Numbered from the stretch's first letter, positions 9,887 to 19,104 are shown. The stretch is 64,000 nucleotides of DNA from Deltaproteobacteria bacterium HGW-Deltaproteobacteria-12 (GCA_002840565.1 PHBK01000024.1:1-64000); one strand, 5' to 3'. A program made the numbers and translations. The notes: generated by a model not told the origin, from the sequence alone.

Positions 9887-11533
9887 ATGATTAACGAAGG
9901 GTTACAAGCGGATGTTATATATATTAACGGAGATATAGTTACACTGGACAAATCCAATCCGCAGGCTGAAGCTGTGGCTACCATGGATGACAAAATTGTG
10001 GCCGTCGGTTCCACTGCCCTGGTGCAAAAGACGGCTGGTCCCCGGACTCAGATTATTGATCTTCAGGGCAAAACGCTGGTGCCCGGTTTGATCGAACCAC
10101 ACAGTCATTTCAGTGTATACGGCCCCTGGGTTTTGTTGCGGGTTAATCTCAGTTCTCCTCCGGTGGGACAAATTCGCAACATGAAAGATTTGACAGACGC
10201 TCTCCGGGAAAGGGCTGCGGCAACCGAGAAAGGAATGTGGGTTTTAGGGTATGGTTATGATGATACCCTGCTGGAAGAAAAAAGGCACCCCACCCGCTTT
10301 GATCTGGATGAAGTTTCTCCGGACCATCCCATTTTTATTTCTCATGTCTCCGGACATTTCATGTCGGCAAACAGCAAGATGCTGGCTATGGCCGGTATAA
10401 AAAAAGATACACCCCAGCCCGCGGGAGGAATCATTCGCAAAGATCCCCAAACCGGTGAACCGGATGGAGTTCTGGAAGAAAGTGCCATGATGATGATTTA
10501 CGCGATACTTCCTCCGCTCACCATGGGGCAAAGAGAGGAGTTGTTTCTGCAGGGCGCCCGGCAATATCTGAAAGTAGGCGTTACCTCCGGCGGCGATGCC
10601 GGTGTTGTCTTCCCCGGTCCTTTAGGGGCGCAGGACCTGGCTCTTTATCAAAAAACCGTTGCCGACGGCTCGTTGAAAATGCGAATCAACATGATGATCG
10701 AGGCCAACTTTCTCTTGAAGCAATGCGGCGGTTTAAAGACGGGATTCGGCGATAACCGGCTGAAAATCGGGCCGGCGAAGATAATTGGTGACGGATCCCT
10801 GCAGGGTTACACAGGATGGCTGACCAAGCCATATTCTACGCCGTTCAAAGGAGACAGTAATTACAAGGGATATCCAGTGACAACTCCGGAACAGCTGAAT
10901 CCTCTGGTTGCGGAGCTCCATAACGCCGGCTACCAGATTGCCATTCACGGCAATGGGGATGCTGCGATCGATGCGGCGATTAATGCATATCGCCTCGCGC
11001 AGAAGGCCAATCCCAGACCAAATGCCCGTCACCGGATAGAACACTGTCAGACAGCCCGGGAAGACCAGCTCGACGCCATCGCCGAACTGGGGATCAGCCC
11101 GTCATTCTTTGTCTCGCATACCTACTATTGGGGCGATCGCCACCGGGACATATTCCTGGGTCCGGAGAGGGGCGTACGCATCAGCCCTTTAAAATCCGCT
11201 CTCCAACGCGGCATTCGCTTCAGCATTCATTCGGATTGCCCGGTGACTCCTGTTTCTCCTCTGTTCTGTGTTCATGCCGCCGTCAACCGCCTCACCAGCA
11301 GCGGCAAGGTGCTGGGGCCGGAATTCCGGCTGACGCCGGAAGAAGCTCTGCGGGCGGTGACGATAGATTCCGCCTGGCAGACTTTTGAAGAAGATATCAA
11401 AGGCTCGATTGAAGTTGGCAAACTTGCCGATTTCACCATTCTTGACCGGAATCCTCTGAAAATTGCTCCCGAACAGATCAGGAATATCGAGGTTAAAGAA
11501 GTCGTTATTGGAGGGGAAAAGGTATTTGGATAG
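9887..11533 (+). CDS. Amidohydrolase family 3 (YtcJ-like) metal-dependent hydrolase
   Basis: A 548-residue paralogue of the amidohydrolase at 4833-6509, with a more canonical metal site: GLIEPHSHFSVYG (HxH), IAIHGNGDAAIDAAINAY, ARHRIEHCQ and the Asp of SIHSDCPVTP. It closes with VGKLADFTILDRNPL. No signal peptide is visible, so it should be cytoplasmic. It sits after the terminator behind xsc and may have its own transcript. Two family-3 amidohydrolases around xsc suggest amide-linked substrates feed the pathway (inference). Family members act on diverse N-acyl and N-formyl compounds, so the reaction cannot be assigned. Confidence 0.85.
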   Translation: MINEGLQADVIYINGDIVTLDKSNPQAEAVATMDDKIVAVGSTALVQKTAGPRTQIIDLQGKTLVPGLIEPHSHFSVYGPWVLLRVNLSSPPVGQIRNMKDLTDALRERAAATEKGMWVLGYGYDDTLLEEKRHPTRFDLDEVSPDHPIFISHVSGHFMSANSKMLAMAGIKKDTPQPAGGIIRKDPQTGEPDGVLEESAMMMIYAILPPLTMGQREELFLQGARQYLKVGVTSGGDAGVVFPGPLGAQDLALYQKTVADGSLKMRINMMIEANFLLKQCGGLKTGFGDNRLKIGPAKIIGDGSLQGYTGWLTKPYSTPFKGDSNYKGYPVTTPEQLNPLVAELHNAGYQIAIHGNGDAAIDAAINAYRLAQKANPRPNARHRIEHCQTAREDQLDAIAELGISPSFFVSHTYYWGDRHRDIFLGPERGVRISPLKSALQRGIRFSIHSDCPVTPVSPLFCVHAAVNRLTSSGKVLGPEFRLTPEEALRAVTIDSAWQTFEEDIKGSIEVGKLADFTILDRNPLKIAPEQIRNIEVKEVVIGGEKVFG

Positions 11534-11620
11534 GGGTTGATCCATTTAGCAAGCAAATGAAACAATTCGATTGAGCACTCAAAAGCAGACAACCATCGGA
11601 ACCAGAGAAGGTGTCATAAC

Positions 11621-14600
11621 GTGGCGAAGAAAATAACTGACCAGTTGGCCGATAAATCTGATTTGCGGTTCAAGCTGTTTCACGAACTCATGAGCAATAA
11701 GATTCATGAGGTGCTCCTGGTGTCAACTCCCTATGATGCCTGGATTATGGAGGAAGACTGTCGTCTCTCCGAGGCCATCAATAATGAATATAAGGGCTTG
11801 CATCTAAGTAATCCTCCCCGATTGAACTGGGTGTCGTCAATCAAGGCCGCTTTGGCTGCCCTCAAGGGCAAGGATTATGATCTGATGATTATTATGCAGC
11901 GCACCGCAGATCTCCATACTCCCGCCATTGTTCAAAAAATTCGGGAAAAATCGCCCAACCTGCCCATCATATTTCTGGAGCACCACCCGGAAATTGAAGG
12001 GATGGATAATTTTAGCAACGCGTCTCTTGCGCTCTACAATCACAAGTTCACCTGGAATGGAGATTCTAATCTCCTGCTGGCCATGATCAAAAGTGTCGAG
12101 GATTCTCAGAATGTTGCTCATGACACGCAATTCGCCGGTGTTCGCGTCATCATATTTGTCGAGTCTTCGTCCAGGTATCGGTCGGCTCTGCTGCCTCTCT
12201 TTTATCGTGAACTGGTGATCCAGACTAGAGCGGTTATGGAAGAGGGACTCAACGAAGAACATCGCCTCCTGATGATGAGGGCGCGCCCCAAGATCCTGGT
12301 AGCTGAAACTTATGAAGCCGCGATGGCCCTGTATCGAAAATACAGGCCCTATGTGCTGGGAATTATTTCCGACGTTTGTTTCCCCCGCCTCAAGAGATAT
12401 GATGAAAACGCCGGGGTTGATCTGCTCAAGACCATAAAGAAGGAACGGTTTGATATTCCCCTGCTGCTGATGAGCAGCGACATCCATGATGCCCGCAAAG
12501 CGCAAAGAATTCCCGCCTTATTTGTCGATAAGAATTCGCCGACACTCCTGTCCGAAGTGAAATCTTTTTTTCTGAACCATCTCGGTTTCGGGGACTTTGT
12601 CTTTCGAACACCTGCCGGCGAGGAAATTGCCCGGGCATCTAATGTGAAAATGCTCGAATATAATATGCAATCCATCCCGGATGACTCCTTTGCCTACCAC
12701 TGCAATAATAATGATTTTTCCCGCTGGCTGTTTGCCCGCTCCGAACTGGAACTGGCCTCCAGGATGAGGCCGGTAAAGGATGATGAATTTTCCAACCTCG
12801 AAAGTTTCCGGCGGTTCCTTGTCTCTGTCATCCATCAACGGCGCATGGAACGGCAAAAAGGGGTGATAGTTGATTTTGATCCCCGCACATTCGATGAGGA
12901 TACAGAGTTCTTTAAGATCGGAAACGGTTCGCTGGGCGGCAAAGCCAGGGGCATCTCCTTCCTCTCCGCCCTTTTGCGTCGTCATCCTTACCTGCAAACG
13001 AAATTTCCGGAAGTGGATATCTTTATCCCTCAAACGATGGTTGTCACTAGCGAGGTATTCGAGACGTTCGTCGAAAGCAATGGTCTGCAGGAGCTGGCGA
13101 ATACAGATCTTCCGGACGAAGACATTGCCGCAAAATTCTTAAAAGCTCAATTTTCCGGCCCCATCAAAGAGCAGTTGGCCGGATTTCTATCCAACTTCTC
13201 TTCTCCCCTCGTTGTGCGTTCTTCCAGCTTACTCGAAGATGCCCATTACCAGGCCTACGCCGGGCTTTATAAAACATATATTCTGCCCAATGACCAGGCT
13301 GACCTCACTTTCCGGCTGCAGCAATTGATGAATGCAATCAAAATGGTCTTTGCTTCAACTTACTTTCAGGGACCCAAATCATTTTCCCGCCGCCTGGGGC
13401 ATCGGACAGAAGAAGAAAAAATAGCGGTAATCATCCAAAAGCTTGTCGGGGGAAGATACAATAATTACTTCTATCCGGCCTTATCGGGCGTCGCCCAGTC
13501 CCACAATTATTATCCTTATGCCGGAATGAAACCTGACGAAGGGATTGCAACCATTGCCCTGGGACTGGGCAAAACTGTCATGGATGGCGAAAAAGCCTTG
13601 CGCTTTGCCCCTCAGCAGCCGGAGTTGTTATCCCAAGGCTCTTCCATCAATGATACCCTGAACAATGCGCAGCGGTTCTTTTATGCCCTGAAACTCAGCG
13701 ATCCTGTTACCGAACTGGGAGTGAACGACAATATCAACCTCGTAAAACGAGAAGTAACGGATGCGGAGGATGAAGAACCGGTTGGGGCACTGACCAGTTC
13801 TTATATCCCGGATGATCACACAATCCGCGATTCGAATGTCCTTCCGGGATATCGCGTGGTCACTTTTGCCCGGATCCTTAAATACGGCATGTTTCCTCTG
13901 GCCGGAATTTTGAACGACTTGCTGAGAATTGCCCAGGAAGGAATGGGATGTCCCATTGAGCTGGAGTTTTGTGCCGATCTGAGTTTTGATCAAAAAACCA
14001 GATCGCGCTTTGCCATCTTGCAGCTGCGCCCGATGAGCGCCCGGGAAGAGATGGCCGCCGTCAATATATCAGCTGAAGATTTGGCCGACGCCTTCTGCAC
14101 TTCCAGCCAGGCGCTGGGCAACAGGATCGATAACACGATAAGAGATATTGTTTTTGTAAAACCAGCTGCCTTCGATCCGGGCCGGACACAGGAGATTGCC
14201 GGTCAGGTCGGTGTGTTGAACAGGGCCCTGGTTAAACAAGGACGCCGATATTTTCTGATTGGACCGGGACGCTGGGGATCAGCTGACCGCTGGCTGGGAA
14301 TTCCGGTCACCTGGGCTGATGTCTCCGGTGTTGCGGCGATTATTGAAACTACTCACCATAAATTGAACGCAGAAACATCCCAGGGTTCGCACTTCTTTCA
14401 TAATATCATCTCACTCGGCATTAATTATTTAACCGTCAATTCGCAGCAGGGTGACAGAATTGACTGGGATTGGCTTACGTCATTGCCCATAAAAGAAGAA
14501 ACGCCTTTTTTGATTCATGTGTCTCTCCCCTCGGCAATGTCCATCAAAGTGGATGGACGCAATTCGCAGGGCGTTCTTCTTTATAATGATCGAAGTTGCC

Positions 14601-14641
14601 GCCGGTCTCATCAGCAAAGCAAAAAAAATTATCATGATTGA
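11621..14641 (+). CDS. Receiver-like domains fused to PEP/pyruvate-binding (PPDK_N) ATP-grasp protein
   Basis: A 1006-residue multidomain protein starting at GTG 11621 with GAGAAGG upstream. Residues about 1-165 look like a degenerate receiver. Residues about 175-330 resemble a second receiver with an Asp in IISDVCFPR, Ser in LLLMSSD and Lys in FVDKNS. From about 430 comes the ATP-binding domain of PEP synthase/PPDK (GNGSLGGKARGISFLSALLRR, then PLVVRSSSLLEDA and AGLYKTY). The C-terminus has FLIGPGRWGSADRWLG. The phosphohistidine swivel and PEP-binding barrel are not recognisable, so it is not a normal PEP synthase. It may be a signal-regulated phosphotransferase; function unknown. Confidence 0.72.
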   Translation: MAKKITDQLADKSDLRFKLFHELMSNKIHEVLLVSTPYDAWIMEEDCRLSEAINNEYKGLHLSNPPRLNWVSSIKAALAALKGKDYDLMIIMQRTADLHTPAIVQKIREKSPNLPIIFLEHHPEIEGMDNFSNASLALYNHKFTWNGDSNLLLAMIKSVEDSQNVAHDTQFAGVRVIIFVESSSRYRSALLPLFYRELVIQTRAVMEEGLNEEHRLLMMRARPKILVAETYEAAMALYRKYRPYVLGIISDVCFPRLKRYDENAGVDLLKTIKKERFDIPLLLMSSDIHDARKAQRIPALFVDKNSPTLLSEVKSFFLNHLGFGDFVFRTPAGEEIARASNVKMLEYNMQSIPDDSFAYHCNNNDFSRWLFARSELELASRMRPVKDDEFSNLESFRRFLVSVIHQRRMERQKGVIVDFDPRTFDEDTEFFKIGNGSLGGKARGISFLSALLRRHPYLQTKFPEVDIFIPQTMVVTSEVFETFVESNGLQELANTDLPDEDIAAKFLKAQFSGPIKEQLAGFLSNFSSPLVVRSSSLLEDAHYQAYAGLYKTYILPNDQADLTFRLQQLMNAIKMVFASTYFQGPKSFSRRLGHRTEEEKIAVIIQKLVGGRYNNYFYPALSGVAQSHNYYPYAGMKPDEGIATIALGLGKTVMDGEKALRFAPQQPELLSQGSSINDTLNNAQRFFYALKLSDPVTELGVNDNINLVKREVTDAEDEEPVGALTSSYIPDDHTIRDSNVLPGYRVVTFARILKYGMFPLAGILNDLLRIAQEGMGCPIELEFCADLSFDQKTRSRFAILQLRPMSAREEMAAVNISAEDLADAFCTSSQALGNRIDNTIRDIVFVKPAAFDPGRTQEIAGQVGVLNRALVKQGRRYFLIGPGRWGSADRWLGIPVTWADVSGVAAIIETTHHKLNAETSQGSHFFHNIISLGINYLTVNSQQGDRIDWDWLTSLPIKEETPFLIHVSLPSAMSIKVDGRNSQGVLLYNDRSCRRSHQQSKKNYHD

Positions 14642-14673
14642 ATTTTTATACTACGACTAAGAGGAGAATAAAG

Positions 14674-16089
14674 ATGAAGAACATTCCGGCAAAAGGAATC
14701 GACCGCGCCGACGTTCTGGCACACCTGAAAGAGTTCGGCGCAGATGACGCCAATTATCGTGATAGCAAAATATGGAGCCTGGTTTACTACCTGGGAGAAG
14801 AGCATACAAACTTCCTCAAGGAGGCATACGGTCTGTACTTCTCGGAGAATGCCCTCAACCCCATTGCCTTCAAAAGCCTCAAACGCCTGGAAACGGAAGT
14901 CGTGCAGATGGCCGGCCAGCTCCTGAACGGAGACGGCCTGGTGGTTGGAACCATGACCTCGGGAGGGACAGAAACCTGTCTGCTGCCGGTAGTCACCTAC
15001 CGGGACAGGGCACGCGCGATCCGTCATCTGCCATTCCAACCGGAGATGATCGCCCCCACATCCATCCACGTGGCCTGGGAGAAGGCGGCCAATTATTTCG
15101 GTGTGAAGATGGTGCATGCCCCGTTGGATAAGAACTTCGGCGTGGATGTGGAAGCGGTGAAAAAGCTCATCAACCGCAACACCATACTGCTTGTGGCTTC
15201 AGCGCCGAGCTACCCTTACGGGGTGGTCGATCCCATCCCGGCGCTGGGGGAATTGGCCCTGCGTCATAAACTGCCCTTGCACGTGGATTCCTGTCTGGGG
15301 GGATTCCTGCTGCCCTTTGTAGAACGCCTCGGTTATCCGGTTGAGCCCTTCGATTTCCGAGTTCCGGGGGTAACCTCGATCGGGGCCGATCTGCACAAGT
15401 ATGGCTTCAGCGCCAAGGGCGCTTCGGTTCTGCTCTACAGAAATATGGAATACCTGCAACATCAGTTTTTCGTCTATGCGGATTCTCCCACCGGCATCTT
15501 CGCCTCGCCGGCCATGCTGGGCACACGCCCGGGTGGGGCAATCGCCGCAGCCTGGGCGGCGCTCAATGCCATCGGCATTGACGGTTATCTGGACATTGCC
15601 CGCACCATCATGGACACCACATTGCGATTGAAAAAGGGGATCGAGGCAATCAGCGGGCTGGCTGTCCTGGGTAATCCTGCCATGAGTGTCTTTGCCTACA
15701 CGTCGCAGGATAAAGACCTGGACATCTTTGCTGTCGGGGATCAACTGGAAGAGCGCGGCTGGCTGGTTGACCGCATCCAGAATCCCGGCGGTCTGCACTG
15801 CATGGTTACCCCGCGTCATGCCGCTGTAGTCGAGGCCTATCTGGCCGATCTTCGTGAGGCGGTCGCCGTCGTCCGCAGCAACCCCGATCTGGCCGGCAAG
15901 GGTAATGCCGCTATGTACGGCATGGTCGCACACATACCCCTGCGCGGCATGATCAAGACCCAGATCATCAAAATGATGGCTGACCTGTATGGGCCGGAGT
16001 GCAAGATGCCCTCTGCACCGGAGGGGAAACAAACCACCTGGCTGGAGAGGTATATCCTGCCGCAGTTGCTGAAAATCCTGAAACGGTAG
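14674..16089 (+). CDS. Sphingosine-1-phosphate lyase-like PLP-dependent lyase/decarboxylase
   Basis: Fold-type I PLP enzyme of 471 residues in the group II decarboxylase/S1P lyase family. GTMTSGGTETCLL matches the phosphate-binding motif of S1P lyases, HVDSCLGGFLLPF carries the PLP Asp, and Lys242 in SIGADLHKYGFSAKG is the Schiff-base lysine. Start is ATG 14674, 7 bases after GAGGAG; the frame is open further upstream but without a ribosome site. S1P lyases cleave the C2-C3 bond of phosphorylated long-chain bases to phosphoethanolamine and a fatty aldehyde. A cysteate-like decarboxylase role is the alternative. It is 32 bases downstream of the receiver/ATP-grasp gene. Confidence 0.78.
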   Translation: MKNIPAKGIDRADVLAHLKEFGADDANYRDSKIWSLVYYLGEEHTNFLKEAYGLYFSENALNPIAFKSLKRLETEVVQMAGQLLNGDGLVVGTMTSGGTETCLLPVVTYRDRARAIRHLPFQPEMIAPTSIHVAWEKAANYFGVKMVHAPLDKNFGVDVEAVKKLINRNTILLVASAPSYPYGVVDPIPALGELALRHKLPLHVDSCLGGFLLPFVERLGYPVEPFDFRVPGVTSIGADLHKYGFSAKGASVLLYRNMEYLQHQFFVYADSPTGIFASPAMLGTRPGGAIAAAWAALNAIGIDGYLDIARTIMDTTLRLKKGIEAISGLAVLGNPAMSVFAYTSQDKDLDIFAVGDQLEERGWLVDRIQNPGGLHCMVTPRHAAVVEAYLADLREAVAVVRSNPDLAGKGNAAMYGMVAHIPLRGMIKTQIIKMMADLYGPECKMPSAPEGKQTTWLERYILPQLLKILKR

Positions 16090-16097
16090 ATTGGCTC

Positions 16098-16121
16098 TGG
16101 GGCAATAGGACATTTGCCCCA
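16098..16121 (+). terminator. Hairpin after the PLP lyase gene
   Basis: 8-bp stem TGGGGCAA / TTGCCCCA with an 8-base loop, 8 bases after the stop codon. The only following T run (TTTTT) lies about 16 bases further on. It probably ends the plus-strand transcript facing the convergent gene at 16201. Confidence 0.55.
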
Positions 16122-16200
16122 TGCCCCGCCACTGTAGTTTTTAGCAGTTTGGTAAGATAAATATATTTTGTAATTTATGCTCTTTTTCTCTGCGCGCGCC

Positions 16201-17718
16201 CTATTTATTCTTATTCTGCCCTTCATTGTCCAGCAGGCTGCACCCGAAAGTCGGCTCCAGCTTCAATGCCTGGGAATCGTCAAATTCTGCATCAATCCCG
16301 GCCAGGTATCTTCCCAATCTTTTCTTTTCATCAAAGTCGTAATCAAGGTTTAATGCTATCGTCTCCATGATCGGCGATCCCCCGCCATGAACACCGGCAA
16401 CTTCATACCAGGCCGACATGGGAGACGCTCCGATGCTTTCGACAAATTTCCATATTTTGAGCGACACTTCGGGGGAAAGCTTCGGGTTCCTCACGATGAA
16501 CTTATCGAGGTACTTCTTGGTATCGGCAGCATGAAAATCACCGTCAAAAGGAAGAGTCGCCGCTATTCCTCCGGCAATCTCAGTCAATATATTATACTCA
16601 TGATAGATGAGTTCTCCCGTGAGTCGACGGCCCACGTTGGCATAAATCTTATTGGGAAAGAAAACGCCGCTCGCCGTCTTATCACCGTAGACGGCCGCAG
16701 CCACTCCGGCTGCATAGGCCAGCTCTGCCGCCCCTGCATACTCTGAGAGTTTTTCGCGCACATGGGAAATTTTCTGAATATTATTGGCCTCCGCCGCCAG
16801 AGCCGTGGCCCCGCAAAGAATATCGGACGCACCCGGCTTGCAGCCGCTGTAGCTGTGCCGGTGGGAATCGGCGAAAAGGAGGGCAATACGTCGGCCAAAC
16901 TCCCATTCCCGGCACATGAAAACTCTTTCCTTCGGAACAAAAACATTGTCGAAAACAACAACGGAATCAGAAACCCCGTATCGGCAAAAAGGGGTTGCCT
17001 CCGGATCATCTTTCTCCCTCAACCAGACGGGACGGGTAATCAGCGAAATTCCTTCCGCATCGGCGGGAATAGCAAAAGCAACTGCGAAATTCCGATCATC
17101 TTCCATCAGTGCCCGCGTGGGCAAGACGAATATCTCATCAGCATAAGCAACCTGTGTGATGGACATTTTCACTCCACTGACGATGATTCCGTCTTTGCGT
17201 TCTTCCACAATATGTACATAGGCATCGGGGTTTACCTGTTCGCTGGGCCTTTTTGTGCGATCGCCTTTGCTGTCCGTCTGGGCACAGCAGCCGTCCAGGT
17301 CCCGCTGCTGGTAGTTTTTCATGTAATTCATAAATCTGCTGTGGTAATCAGTGCCTTTAGCGTCATCTATTTCTTTTGTACAAATCGCCAGCGCCGAGAT
17401 CGCGTCGTGTCCCATGCATTTCTGAATGCAGCCGCCCACGCGACGGGCAGCCAGACGGATCAGTTTTTGCTTCTGCAGAAGATCATAGGGATTCTGTGGA
17501 AGATGCGCCCAGCGATTAATTTCCTCTCCGGTTATCGAAGATGTTGCCGTCGCCAGCCCCTTCCACTTGGGGTCTTGGGCTAAATCAAAGGTAACGTCCA
17601 GCACATTGATACCCGGACGGATGCGGTGATCTTCACGGCCAACTTTTTCTCCGCCGATATGTATATTATGCCTCATTCCAAACAGGCCGTCATGATACTG
17701 CTCTTTAGTTCTTAACAC
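16201..17718 (-). CDS. 4-hydroxybutyryl-CoA dehydratase/HpaB-family protein (divergent paralogue)
   Basis: A 505-residue member of the 4-hydroxyphenylacetate 3-monooxygenase/4-hydroxybutyryl-CoA dehydratase flavoprotein family. It keeps the four iron-sulfur ligands of AbfD (Cys97 and Cys101 in GCIQKCMG, His286 and Cys293 in SHRHSYSGCK) plus Tyr290 and Lys294. It therefore belongs to the [4Fe-4S]/FAD radical dehydratase branch, not the monooxygenases. The AbfD substrate motifs AKAHQTG and TESMHGAGSP are replaced by VKMSITQ and VAGVHGGGSP, so the substrate differs. Start is GTG 17718 after AAGGAG. It lies downstream of livJ, separated by a strong hairpin. Function unknown; probably dehydration or isomerisation of a hydroxyacyl- or enoyl-CoA. 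Confidence 0.82.
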   Translation of the reverse strand: MLRTKEQYHDGLFGMRHNIHIGGEKVGREDHRIRPGINVLDVTFDLAQDPKWKGLATATSSITGEEINRWAHLPQNPYDLLQKQKLIRLAARRVGGCIQKCMGHDAISALAICTKEIDDAKGTDYHSRFMNYMKNYQQRDLDGCCAQTDSKGDRTKRPSEQVNPDAYVHIVEERKDGIIVSGVKMSITQVAYADEIFVLPTRALMEDDRNFAVAFAIPADAEGISLITRPVWLREKDDPEATPFCRYGVSDSVVVFDNVFVPKERVFMCREWEFGRRIALLFADSHRHSYSGCKPGASDILCGATALAAEANNIQKISHVREKLSEYAGAAELAYAAGVAAAVYGDKTASGVFFPNKIYANVGRRLTGELIYHEYNILTEIAGGIAATLPFDGDFHAADTKKYLDKFIVRNPKLSPEVSLKIWKFVESIGASPMSAWYEVAGVHGGGSPIMETIALNLDYDFDEKKRLGRYLAGIDAEFDDSQALKLEPTFGCSLLDNEGQNKNK

Positions 17719-17795
17719 TTTCTTGCTCCTTCCATTTTCTGCAGTGCAGCCGGAAATTACCCGGAATATTTAACGATAAAATAAAATTATAGATT

Positions 17796-17829
17796 GCGAC
17801 AACCCGGTTTCCCTGCACCGGGTTGTCGC
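17796..17829 (-). terminator. Strong intrinsic terminator after livJ-like gene
   Basis: Perfect 12-bp stem GCGACAACCCGG / CCGGGTTGTCGC with a 10-base loop, 19 bases past the livJ stop on the minus strand. It is followed on that strand by the AT-rich AATCTATAATTTTAT. Confidence 0.85.
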
Positions 17830-17848
17830 CTGGTCTGATTTTTCCTGT

Positions 17849-19030
17849 TTATTTATCAGCGTACATAAAATCGGTTATTTTCTCGAATGTGCCGTTTTTA
17901 TAAACCGTGATGAACGCGGCCTTGGCTCCCAGATGGCTCTTGGGCGAGAAATACAGCGGCTGGCTGCCCAATGCGCCGGGAACACCATTAAACTTGTCCA
18001 GGGCGTCGATTAATTTTTCCCGGGTCAGATCCTTGCCGGCATTCTTGATGGCAATAGCCAGCCAGTCCATTCCCTCATAACCATGGGCAACCGGCTGATC
18101 CGGTTTCTCACCGGATATTTTTTCATATCTTACCGCCCATTCTTTCACCTTCGGGTCAAGACTGCTGAACACATAGGGAGTGTGGGAAACAGCGTATAAC
18201 CCGTCGATTGGTGCACCGGCCTGTGCCGCCAGACCGGGGGTGTACTTGGTGATTACAGCCGCTGAAGCCATCATCGGAACACTCCAGCCTATTTTCTTGG
18301 CTTCTTTTACAACACCGACCGTCTCCCGGATAATGGTACCCAGAAACAGAAAGTCCACATCGGCCTTCTTCAGTAAAGCAATCTGGCTGCTGAACTCGGT
18401 AGCGCCGCTTTTATACGATTCGGCTGCAGCGAGTTTCATGTTATGCTTTGCCAGTTCCTTTTCCATACCTTTTTTCAGCAAAGAACCAAACTCGTCATCC
18501 TGGTAAATCAAACCGACTTTTTTTGCCCCCAGTTTCTCGACAATATACTTTACACCAACAGCAGCCTGCATTTCATAAGGGGTAGATGCCTGATAGCTGT
18601 AACGGTTATGCGGTTCATAAAACCCCTGATGGGCGGAAAGCGGAAATACAAAAGGAACCTTGTTCTTGGTTATAATGGGCAGTGTGGCCAAGCCGGTGGC
18701 GGAGCCCATATTGTAAACAAAACAAAACACCTTGTCGCGGGTAATCATCTTATTGGTCAGAATAACCGCTTTTTTGGGATCGGATTGATGATCTTCAACG
18801 AGAAGTTTGATCTTCCGGCCATAGATCCCGCCCGCCGCATTAATTTCATCAACTCTCATCTGCAATCCTTTTTTCGCCAAAATGCCCCAGGCGGCATGCG
18901 GACCGCTCAGATCGGTCTGAGAGCCGATAAGAATCTCATTGTCCGTAACTCCTGTCTCCGCCTGCAGCACAGCTGCAAAACACATCGTCATCAGAACAGA
19001 CAGCACAATCAACCAGAATCTTCTTTTCAT
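17849..19030 (-). CDS. Branched-chain amino acid/aromatic acid ABC transporter substrate-binding protein (LivJ-like)
   Basis: A 393-residue periplasmic binding protein. The N-terminal signal peptide has two Arg/Lys, a hydrophobic core (LIVLSVLMTMCFAAVL) and a cut near QAETG. The mature start TDNEILIGSQTDLSGPHAAWG is typical of the HAAT family (PF13458). GAGGAGG precedes the ATG. It is separated from livFGMH by a CoA ligase gene, suggesting that the imported ligand is a carboxylic acid activated on entry, as in aromatic-acid importers (inference). Confidence 0.9.
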   Translation of the reverse strand: MKRRFWLIVLSVLMTMCFAAVLQAETGVTDNEILIGSQTDLSGPHAAWGILAKKGLQMRVDEINAAGGIYGRKIKLLVEDHQSDPKKAVILTNKMITRDKVFCFVYNMGSATGLATLPIITKNKVPFVFPLSAHQGFYEPHNRYSYQASTPYEMQAAVGVKYIVEKLGAKKVGLIYQDDEFGSLLKKGMEKELAKHNMKLAAAESYKSGATEFSSQIALLKKADVDFLFLGTIIRETVGVVKEAKKIGWSVPMMASAAVITKYTPGLAAQAGAPIDGLYAVSHTPYVFSSLDPKVKEWAVRYEKISGEKPDQPVAHGYEGMDWLAIAIKNAGKDLTREKLIDALDKFNGVPGALGSQPLYFSPKSHLGAKAAFITVYKNGTFEKITDFMYADK

Positions 19031-19104
19031 GTAATCCTCCTCTTTTGTTTAGATTGTCGTTTGTTGTTACACTCCACTTCCTTATAATTGCAATCAATGC
19101 AGCC

